Assembly: GCA_964482395.1 (NCBI GenBank)
Contig: CAYZXK010000079.1
Coordinates: 1 to 7,067 of the forward strand
From: CAYZXK01 sp964482395
Lineage (GTDB): Bacteria > Planctomycetota > Phycisphaerae > UBA1845 > Fen-1342
DNA: 7,067 bases
Direction: 5' to 3'
In this document: positions 1 to 5,290 of the stretch, one piece after another
Layout of the letters: each line of letters begins with the position of its first letter
How positions within the stretch are numbered: the stretch's first letter is position 1
Translations under genes and position numbers: made by a program
Notes under the pieces: generated by a model
The model's database searches: none
Seen by the model: the letters and a program-made list of their open reading frames with translations, nothing else
What the model was told of the DNA's origin: nothing

Positions 1-204
1 CCTCCAGGGTGTGCGCCTCGTCGATGATCAGCAGGTCATAGTCGGGCAGGACGCTGGCATGTTCCCGCCGCAGGACCAGGTCGGCCGACCTGCTGGTTGT
101 GAATCACGCCCTGCTGATGGCCGACCTGGTCCTGCGGCGGGAACATGCCAGCGTCCTGCCCGACTATGACCTGCTGATCATCGACGAGGCGCACACCCTG
201 GAGG
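1..204. repeat. Perfect 86-bp inverted repeat at the window start (probable assembly fold-back)
   Basis: Bases 1-86 are the exact reverse complement of bases 119-204, with a 32-base spacer (87-118); pairing breaks at 87/118. The right arm encodes the DEAH-box region of the helicase in frame. The left arm is therefore an antisense copy of that coding sequence and encodes nothing sensible in the direction of the gene: its frame holds a TAG at 39-41. The junction sits at a palindromic GGCC (83-86), just before the codons for ADLLVVNHALL, which is normal helicase sequence. A repeat that copies part of a conserved gene backwards exactly where the contig begins is typical of snap-back chimeras from amplification or of an assembler turning round at a short palindrome. 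A true genomic palindrome that disrupts the gene is possible but less likely. Confidence 0.93.
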
Positions 205-1538
205 CGGTGGCCAGCGATTACTTCGGGCTGAGCGTCTCGAACTACCAGGTTCAGCACCTGCTGGTCAGCCTGTTCAACGAACGGACCGGAAAGGGCTACC
301 TGGCGGCGCTCGGTGACGACCAGCAGCGCCAGGCGGTCCTGGCGGCCCACTCGGCCTGCTCCAGATTCTTCAACGAACTGCGTGACTGGCAGGCGACCCG
401 CGGCCGATCCAACGGACGGCTGGTCACCCAACCACCAGTCAATAACCTCCTTTCGCCCGCGCTGACCAGCCTGGCCCAGACTCTGGAACCGTTGAGGAAG
501 TCGCTGCCGCGGGAGGAAGACCGCTTCGAGTTGACGGCCTACATCAGTCAGGCTCAGACCCTGGCCCAGTCGCTGGACGGCCTCTTGCGGCAGACCCTCC
601 CCGAGCACGTGTACTGGGTGGAAATCGACCAGGGTCGGACGGGCCGGCTCGCGCTTTGTTCTGCCCCGCTGGACGTGGCCCCCATTCTGCGGGAGTCGCT
701 GTTCGGTCAGTTGGACAGCGTGATTCTGACCAGTGCGACGCTGGCCACTGTCCCCAGGTCGCTACCGGCCGCGGCCGGGCCCGATCCGACCGACGGCCAA
801 AGCGCGTCGGACGTTGAACCATCGAGCGGCGAGGAAGTGCCTTCCGCCGGCGTTTTCGACTATCTGCTCGGTCGGCTCGGGGTGCCGGAGGCCGACACGC
901 TCCGGCTGGGTTCGCCCTTCGATTTCCGGCAGCAGGTGACGGTGTACGTGGAAGCCGGTCTGCCGGATCCCTCCGACGATGCCCGGTTCATCCCGGCGGT
1001 CGCTCACGCCGTGGTTTACTACCTGCGTCAGAGCGAGGGGCGGGCGTTCGTGCTGTTCACCAGCTACAAAATGCTCAACCAGGTCGCCCGGCTGGTTCGG
1101 GAGGAGCTGTCCGCGGAAGGCTACGCGTTCTTGGTGCAGGGCGAATCGCTGCCGCGCTCGAAAATGCTGGAAAAGTTCCGCCAAACTCCGCGGGCGGTCA
1201 TCTTTGGGACCGACAGCTTCTGGCAGGGCGTGGACGTGGTCGGCCCGGCACTGTCCAACGTGACCATCGTCCGCCTGCCCTTCGCCGTCCCGGACCGCCC
1301 GATGACCGAGGCCCGGATCGAACTGATCCGCAAGCGCGGCGGCAGTCCGTTCAACGACTATCAACTGCCGGAGGCGATTCTGAAGTTCCGTCAGGGCTTC
1401 GGCCGGCTGATCCGCAGCAAGACCGACCGGGGGATAGTGGTGATTCTGGACCCGCGGGTGGTGAACAAGCCATATGGCCGGCAATTCCTGGCCGGTCTGC
1501 CGCCTTGCCGAGTGGAGACCTCTCACCGCCCCTGGTGA
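84..1538 (+). CDS. dinG: DinG/XPD-family ATP-dependent DNA helicase, 5'-truncated
   Basis: This is a superfamily 2, XPD-like 5'-3' DNA helicase; DinG and YoaA relatives unwind forked DNA, D-loops and R-loops during repair. Helicase-like sequence starts at codon 84 (ADLLVVNHALL) and runs to TGA at 1536-1538. Counting from the GTG at 99, visible motifs are: DEAH (Walker B, motif II) at 29-32; TSATLAT (motif III) at 211-217; FVLFTSYKML at 318-326; GTDSFWQGVDV (motif V) at 370-380; and QGFGRLIRS (motif VI, arginine finger) at 432-440. The C-terminal two thirds is thus intact, with about 480 residues against 636-716 for E. coli YoaA and DinG. Walker A and the cysteines of the family's Fe-S domain would lie upstream and are missing, because the sequence folds back into an inverted copy at base 86. 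The GTG at 99 is not a credible true start, since conserved family sequence precedes it. A Pro/Ser/Asp-rich insert lies at 220-250. DinG versus YoaA cannot be separated without the N-terminus. Confidence 0.9.
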   Translation, partial: ADLLVVNHALLMADLVLRREHASVLPDYDLLIIDEAHTLEAVASDYFGLSVSNYQVQHLLVSLFNERTGKGYLAALGDDQQRQAVLAAHSACSRFFNELRDWQATRGRSNGRLVTQPPVNNLLSPALTSLAQTLEPLRKSLPREEDRFELTAYISQAQTLAQSLDGLLRQTLPEHVYWVEIDQGRTGRLALCSAPLDVAPILRESLFGQLDSVILTSATLATVPRSLPAAAGPDPTDGQSASDVEPSSGEEVPSAGVFDYLLGRLGVPEADTLRLGSPFDFRQQVTVYVEAGLPDPSDDARFIPAVAHAVVYYLRQSEGRAFVLFTSYKMLNQVARLVREELSAEGYAFLVQGESLPRSKMLEKFRQTPRAVIFGTDSFWQGVDVVGPALSNVTIVRLPFAVPDRPMTEARIELIRKRGGSPFNDYQLPEAILKFRQGFGRLIRSKTDRGIVVILDPRVVNKPYGRQFLAGLPPCRVETSHRPW

Positions 1539-1544
1539 CATGTT

Positions 1545-1649
1545 ACCGGGCTGTCCCGGTGGTTATCGGCCCACCGATTCCCTGACTGAGCGGGGCTGAC
1601 TTACGCGGCTGTCCGCGACTGAAGCTGCGGGCCGTCAATGCCGCCGCAG
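1545..1649. terminator. Cluster of GC-rich hairpins between convergent genes (possible bidirectional terminator)
   Basis: The 130-base spacer between the helicase stop (1538) and the stop of the small gene on the other strand (1669) holds four simple inverted repeats: ACCGGG/CCCGGT at 1545-1550 and 1555-1560 (loop CTGT); CGGTGG/CCACCG at 1557-1562 and 1571-1576, which overlaps and competes with the first; CGCGG/CCGCG at 1604-1608 and 1613-1617 (again loop CTGT); and CTGCGG/CCGCAG at 1625-1630 and 1644-1649. None is followed by a T run on either strand, so classical intrinsic termination is not demonstrated. The position between convergent genes fits transcript ends. GC-rich DNA produces short hairpins by chance, so the call is tentative. 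I see no gene in this spacer. Confidence 0.35.
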
Positions 1650-1668
1650 GCGCCCTGGCACAGCCGGG

Positions 1669-1896
1669 TCAATCCTCATAGTGGTGGCCGAAGAAGTCGA
1701 AGTGGAAGCCGTCCCGATCGCAGTTCCAGCAGTCACCGTAATAGTCGTCGTAAATAACGATCTCTTCATCCCACCAGTCGTCGGTGATGACGTGTATCAC
1801 GCCATCGCGGATGACCGGCCGGCAAGTGAAAGTGACCGGCAGGCACGCTCCGACCACCAGCAGCATCAACAGTTTTCGGACTCCGCTCCAGGCCAT
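1669..1896 (-). CDS. Small secreted or lipid-anchored acidic/aromatic protein, 75 aa, unknown function
   Basis: I do not recognise a family. The start at 1896 is chosen because an excellent Shine-Dalgarno AGGAGG (complement of 1902-1907) lies 5 bases upstream. A longer open frame back to 2004 gives a low-complexity leader with no such support. Residues 1-25 look like a signal peptide: Arg and Lys at 7-8, then LLMLLVVGACLP. Cys18 follows VGA, a plausible if imperfect lipobox, and Cys25 is a second candidate. The mature part is unusual: residues 39-75 contain 10 Asp, 3 Glu, 11 aromatic residues and 3 His but a single Arg, with a C-x2-C pair (Cys56, Cys59) and a tail FHFDFFGHHYED. That composition could suit metal binding or a surface role, but this is inference. 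It lies 117 bases downstream of sucD on the same strand and may be transcribed with it or alone. Confidence 0.7.
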   Translation of the reverse strand: MAWSGVRKLLMLLVVGACLPVTFTCRPVIRDGVIHVITDDWWDEEIVIYDDYYGDCWNCDRDGFHFDFFGHHYED

Positions 1897-1930
1897 GGAA
1901 TCCTCCTCGTGCAATTCCGCACATACGGAA
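1897..1930 (-). promoter_or_regulatory. Leader of the small secreted gene: strong ribosome binding site and small hairpin
   Basis: On the minus strand an AGGAGG ribosome binding site (complement of 1902-1907) sits 5 bases before the ATG at 1896 and decides that start. Just upstream is a 5-bp inverted repeat TTCCG/CGGAA (1915-1919 and 1926-1930, loop of 6). It could be a small leader stem or an operator half-site pair. It is short enough to be chance. I see no convincing -35/-10 pair in the sucD to small-gene gap (1897-2013). Confidence 0.45.
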
Positions 1931-2013
1931 CAGACAGATCTGGGGGCTGAAGGTTGGGCCGGTCCGTTCCCGGTTTCGGAGGGGTCGCCACCGCGGTTTG
2001 CCACCCGGTCAGG

Positions 2014-2904
2014 TCAGTCGTGCAGCACCTGGGCTACTGCGGCTCCGATGCCGGCCGGGCTGTCGCAGACCGTGACCCCCGCCTCCCGCAGCGCGGCGAT
2101 CTTCGAGGCGGCCGTGCCTTCGCCGCCGGAGATTATCGCGCCGGCGTGGCCCATGCGTCGGCCCGGGGGAGCGGTTTGGCCGGCGATGAAGGCCACGACC
2201 GGTTTTCGGACCTGCTTTCGGATGTGAATGGCGGCCTGCTCCTCGTCGGTGCCGCCGATCTCGCCGATCAGCACAATCGCGTGGGTCTGGGGGTCGGCCT
2301 CGAACAGGTCCAGCAGCTCGATGAAGTTGAGGCCCTTGACCGGGTCGCCGCCGATTCCCACGCAGGTGCTCTGGGCGTATCCGCGCTGCGTGCATTGCCA
2401 GACCGCCTCGTAGGTCAGCGTGCCGCTGCGGGAGATGATGCCGACGTTCCTGGAGCCGGGGGTGGGGGCCAGGTGGATATAGCCCGGCATGATGCCGATC
2501 TTGCACTGTCCGGGAGAGATAATGCCCGGGCAGTTGGGCCCGATCAACCGGGTCCCGTGGTCGTCCAGGTACTTGCGGGCCTTGACCATGTCCAGGGTGG
2601 GGATGCCCTCGGTGATGAGGACGACCAGTCGGATGCCGGCGTCGGCCGCCTCCATGGCCGCTTCGGCTGCCAGCGCGGCCGGCACGAAGATCATGCTGGC
2701 GTCCGCTCCGGTGGCCGCGACCGCCTGGTGGCAGGAATCGAATACTGGCAGGCCGTGCTCGGACTTGGTGCCGCCTTTGCCGGGCGTGCAGCCGCCGACC
2801 ACGTTGGTCCCATATTCCAGGCACTGACCGGTATGAAACGCCCCGGCCTTGCCCGTAATGCCCTGACAGATAACCCGCGTGTGCTTGTCGACCAGGATGG
2901 ACAT
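2014..2904 (-). CDS. sucD: Succinyl-CoA ligase (ADP/GDP-forming), alpha subunit
   Basis: This is the alpha subunit of succinyl-CoA synthetase, the TCA-cycle enzyme that interconverts succinyl-CoA and succinate with formation of ATP or GTP; it needs the beta subunit SucC. The product is 296 aa against 289 in E. coli. The CoA-binding Rossmann domain begins with QGITGKAG (14-21); VGGCTPGKGG is at 36-45 and IGPNCPGIISPGQCKIG at 121-137. The ligase half has SRSGTLTYE (158-166), GIGGDP (183-188), GEIGG (214-218) and the phosphohistidine loop GHAGAIISGGEGTA, with the catalytic His at 253. The start at 2904 has an AGGTGA ribosome binding site (complement of 2912-2917) at 7 bases, and MSILVDKHTRVICQG matches the usual family N-terminus; an in-frame start at 2937 lacks this support. 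The gene sits 29 bases after the LolA-like gene. No sucC adjoins it, which is unusual because sucC-sucD are normally neighbours. Confidence 0.97.
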   Translation of the reverse strand: MSILVDKHTRVICQGITGKAGAFHTGQCLEYGTNVVGGCTPGKGGTKSEHGLPVFDSCHQAVAATGADASMIFVPAALAAEAAMEAADAGIRLVVLITEGIPTLDMVKARKYLDDHGTRLIGPNCPGIISPGQCKIGIMPGYIHLAPTPGSRNVGIISRSGTLTYEAVWQCTQRGYAQSTCVGIGGDPVKGLNFIELLDLFEADPQTHAIVLIGEIGGTDEEQAAIHIRKQVRKPVVAFIAGQTAPPGRRMGHAGAIISGGEGTAASKIAALREAGVTVCDSPAGIGAAVAQVLHD

Positions 2905-2933
2905 CGGATTCTCACCTGCCGCGCGTCGGGCCC

Positions 2934-3800
2934 TCACTGGGTGTCAGCCGCAGGGAGGGGGATCGGTTCCAGGCGCTCCGGCTCGGCCTCGGTATAGCCC
3001 GGCGGGGTCTTGATCTCGAAGATGCTGCCACTGAAGCCCCGGTTCAGCTCCGCGTCGCTGAAGGTGATGGTGATGTGCGAGTTGATCTTGCCGGTGCCGT
3101 CCAGCTTGGCCACTCGCACCTTGACCGGCAGGCCCGCGGTCGGCCCCTCCCGGCTGATCCAGAAGTCGAGCTGCTTGTAACTCTGGCCGGTCTTGGTCCC
3201 CTCCCGCGGCCACAGTCGCAGATGGTCGGTGGTCGGGGGGTCGTCGGACGCCGGCGGAAGCTTCTGCAACTCGAACTCGCGAAGAATGTCCTCCTTCTTC
3301 TGGCCAAAGGGCAGCGGGAATACCCCCTCCCCAACCTTGTACGGATTGCCCGGGTCATTCGGCCGGCGGACCTCACGCCGCTGGACGGTCCGGGTACGCG
3401 AATCCAGTTCCACATACCAGCAGCCATCGAACAGATGCCGCTCGTCCAGTTTGTCCCGTCGCGTACCGGTCAGCTTCTCGTTGAAATGGATCAGAAACTT
3501 CGCCACCGGCTCGGCCTTCTGATACCAGATTTCGCCACGTTTGGTAACCCAGTCTTCTTCCAGATCGGTGATGTACTCCTGTCGCCAGGCCAGCCGGGCG
3601 TGCAGGTCCTGGACGTCGCGGTTCTCCAGACGATTCAAAACCTCCTCGATCTCGGGGTCCAATCGCGCCTGGGTGGCGGCCGGGGCGGTGGTGGGCCGGC
3701 TGGCCGCCGGCTCGCTTTGCCCGGCGCCCGGCCCCGCGACGCCGATCAGTCCCCCGATTATCATGCCCAGCCGACAGAGGCGTTTCGAGCGCAAACTCAT
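2934..3800 (-). CDS. Secreted/periplasmic protein, LolA-like (planctomycete-type outer-membrane lipoprotein-sorting domain)
   Basis: The product is 288 aa. Residues 1-28 form a signal peptide: basic SLRSKRLCR, then hydrophobic LGMIIGGLIGVAGP, with probable cleavage after AGPGAG. An Ala/Thr/Pro/Ser-rich linker follows (about 29-46), then a soluble domain of about 240 residues. It begins with a charged helical stretch (DPEIEEVLNRLENRDVQDLH) and continues with alternating beta-type segments such as GEIWYQKAEPVAKFLIHF, the DGCWYVELDSRTRTVQRREV region, QLDFWISREG, PVKVRVAKLDG and HITITFSDAELN, ending in IFEIKTPPGYTE. The pattern of mean beta strands with a closing 'F.I..P.GY' resembles LolA/LolB-like outer-membrane lipoprotein-sorting domains common as uncharacterised proteins in Planctomycetes. 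The family match is by eye only, and a lipoprotein-carrier function is not shown. The start at 3800 has AGGAA (complement of 3810-3814) about 9 bases upstream. The gene is first in a likely two-gene unit with sucD. Confidence 0.75.
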   Translation of the reverse strand: MSLRSKRLCRLGMIIGGLIGVAGPGAGQSEPAASRPTTAPAATQARLDPEIEEVLNRLENRDVQDLHARLAWRQEYITDLEEDWVTKRGEIWYQKAEPVAKFLIHFNEKLTGTRRDKLDERHLFDGCWYVELDSRTRTVQRREVRRPNDPGNPYKVGEGVFPLPFGQKKEDILREFELQKLPPASDDPPTTDHLRLWPREGTKTGQSYKQLDFWISREGPTAGLPVKVRVAKLDGTGKINSHITITFSDAELNRGFSGSIFEIKTPPGYTEAEPERLEPIPLPAADTQ

Positions 3801-3809
3801 AGTGGCAAA

Positions 3810-3860
3810 TTCCTGACGCCAACCAGGTCGGATTCTACGGTCTGACCGGCTGGCAGGAAA
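3810..3860 (-). promoter_or_regulatory. Candidate sigma70-type promoter for the LolA-like gene and sucD
   Basis: In the 76-base divergent spacer (3801-3876) the minus strand shows TAGAAT (complement of 3832-3837; five of six bases match the -10 consensus), 17 bases downstream of a weak -35, TTTCCT (complement of 3855-3860; three of six match). Transcription would begin about 25 bases before the ATG at 3800, leaving room for the AGGAA ribosome binding site at 3810-3814. I see no clear promoter or Shine-Dalgarno for the plus-strand gene in the same spacer. Confidence 0.3.
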
Positions 3861-3876
3861 GCAGCGGCTGGCGGCG

Positions 3877-5172
3877 ATGATGCCGGTTGTCATGGACTTG
3901 CTCTACGGCGGATTGCTTCTGCTGGGTTGGCCGTACCTGGTCTATCGGCGGTTGACCCGCGGCCGGTCCGGGACACCACTGGGGGAGTACTTCGGACGCG
4001 TCTCCGCCCGGCCGGTTTCCGCGCACTGCGTGTGGATTCACGGCGTCTCGCTCGGCGAGATCAACGCGACCCGAACCATCGTGGCCGAGCTGCACCGACG
4101 CTCCCCGGACACGGTAGTCGTGGTCAGTAGCACTACCCGGACCGGGCGCGAGCAGGCCCGCAAGTTGTATCCGCATCTGGTGACATTTCGGCTTCCGCTC
4201 GACTTCTCGTTCGCGGTCCGGGCAGCCCTGGCGAGAATCCGGCCCTCGATCATTGTCCTGATGGAACTGGAGGTGTGGCCCAACCTGGTCGAAATCGCCA
4301 GCCGCAAGGGCATCCCGGTCATCGTCGCCAATGGCCGGGTGACGGTCGAGCGGAGCATGCGCCGATTCCGATGGCCCGGCGTGCGCTGGGTCTCACGCCG
4401 AATGTTTCGCCGGCTCCGCTGGGTTGGAGCCCAGGACGCCTTGTACGCCGCCCGGTTCATCGAGCTGGGCGTGGCGCCCGAGCGGGTGGAGGTAACCGGG
4501 TCGGTCAAGTACGACGCGGCCGGGGTCGACGACCGGGTGAGCGGGCAGGATTCGCTGGCCGCGGAAATGGGTATCGACCTGACTCGCCCGCTTTGGGTCT
4601 GCGGCAGCACCGGGCCGGGCGAGGAAATCGCGGTCCTGGACGCGTACGGCAGGCTCATCAAGCAGTTTCCCGACCTCCAATTGGCCATCATCCCACGCAA
4701 GCCCGAGCGGTTCGGTGAGGTCGCCAGTCTGATCGTCGATCGGGGATACGCCTGTTTGCGCCGGAGTACCGGCTCCCCGCTGATTCCTTCCGGGGTGGTC
4801 GAGCCGCGTCCGGTGTTCCTGGGCGACACCATGGGCGAGTTGCGGAAATTCTACGCGTTGGCGACGGTGGTCTTCGTCGGGCGGAGCCTGGTGCCGATGG
4901 GCGGCTCCGACGTGATGGAGGTGGCCGGACTGGCCAAGCCGGTGCTGATCGGGCCTTATACCGATAATTTCACTGAAGCGGTCGATCTCCTGATTTCGGA
5001 GGGGGCCGCCCGACGGGTCAACTCGCCGGAGACGCTGGCGGCCGCAGTCTCCGATCTACTTCGACACCCGGAGCGGCGTCGACAGATGGGCCAGGCCGGG
5101 CGTGCCGCGATCGTCAGCCGCCAGGGGGCCACTGCCAAGACGGTCAACCGGATCCTTGATTTGCTGTCCTGA
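3877..5172 (+). CDS. waaA: 3-deoxy-D-manno-octulosonic acid (Kdo) transferase
   Basis: WaaA (KdtA) is a membrane-anchored GT-B glycosyltransferase that moves Kdo from CMP-Kdo to the lipid A precursor at the inner face of the inner membrane. Its presence implies an LPS-type outer membrane. The 431 residues (E. coli 425) show: an N-terminal membrane anchor (MDLLYGGLLLLGWPYLVY); WIHGVSLGE with the catalytic Glu at 61; SSTTRTGREQA (84-94); LMELEVWPNL (128-137), typical of the family; VTGSVKYD (206-213); GSTGPGEE (243-250) opening the donor domain; FLGDTMGEL (314-322); and FVGRSLVPMGGSDVMEVAG (333-351), then KPVLIGPYTDNF. The usual GGHNPLEPA and PRHPER segments read GGSDVMEVA and PRKPER. The start is uncertain: ATG at 3877, 3880 or 3892. 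MDLLYGG at 3892 lines up best with the E. coli N-terminus (MLELLY), and none has a good Shine-Dalgarno. It stands alone on this strand, divergent from the LolA-like gene and convergent with ribD. Confidence 0.96.
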   Translation: MMPVVMDLLYGGLLLLGWPYLVYRRLTRGRSGTPLGEYFGRVSARPVSAHCVWIHGVSLGEINATRTIVAELHRRSPDTVVVVSSTTRTGREQARKLYPHLVTFRLPLDFSFAVRAALARIRPSIIVLMELEVWPNLVEIASRKGIPVIVANGRVTVERSMRRFRWPGVRWVSRRMFRRLRWVGAQDALYAARFIELGVAPERVEVTGSVKYDAAGVDDRVSGQDSLAAEMGIDLTRPLWVCGSTGPGEEIAVLDAYGRLIKQFPDLQLAIIPRKPERFGEVASLIVDRGYACLRRSTGSPLIPSGVVEPRPVFLGDTMGELRKFYALATVVFVGRSLVPMGGSDVMEVAGLAKPVLIGPYTDNFTEAVDLLISEGAARRVNSPETLAAAVSDLLRHPERRRQMGQAGRAAIVSRQGATAKTVNRILDLLS

Positions 5173-5182
5173 TCTAGTCGAA

Positions 5183-5223
5183 CCGGGTCGGGCCTGCCTG
5201 CGGCCAGCTTGAGCCCAGCCCGG
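5183..5223. terminator. Long imperfect stem-loop between convergent waaA and ribD
   Basis: CCGGGTCGGGC (5183-5193) pairs with GCCCAGCCCGG (5213-5223) around a 19-base loop. This gives an 11-position stem with one mismatch and one G-U pair when read on the plus strand. It begins 11 bases after the waaA stop and lies about 70 bases past the ribD stop on the other strand, where a shared terminator is expected. There is no T tract on either side, so it may be a transcript-end structure or a chance GC-rich inverted repeat. The remainder of the 118-base spacer (5173-5290) shows no gene I can support. Confidence 0.35.
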
Positions 5224-5290
5224 CGACAACTGTTTCCTCGGGCGGAACGACCGGAGCCTTCTTGCCGGGCGCGGGCGAATGGCCAAGGGC

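Noticed and set aside
36..608. Long minus-strand open frame over the helicase start
   Set aside because: It is antisense to a clearly conserved helicase and partly made of the fold-back copy; its translation is Gln/Arg/Gly-rich with no recognisable domain.
1897..2004. N-terminal extension of the small secreted protein back to an ATG at 2004
   Set aside because: It would bury the signal peptide behind 36 low-complexity residues and ignore the strong AGGAGG site before 1896.
1681..2997. Plus-strand open frames across the small gene and sucD, including one of 347 residues
   Set aside because: They are antisense to sucD, whose motifs are unambiguous; long antisense frames are normal in GC-rich genes.
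3075..3845. 256-residue plus-strand open frame opposite the LolA-like gene
   Set aside because: The minus-strand product has a signal peptide, a linker and a plausible ribosome binding site; the plus-strand translation shows no domain and is a shadow.
5174..5290. Open frame continuing for 38 codons in the ribD frame after its TGA (possible readthrough tail rich in Pro and Val)
   Set aside because: RibD already has full family length at the TGA, and open stretches of this size are common in GC-rich DNA; no homology or start site is evident.
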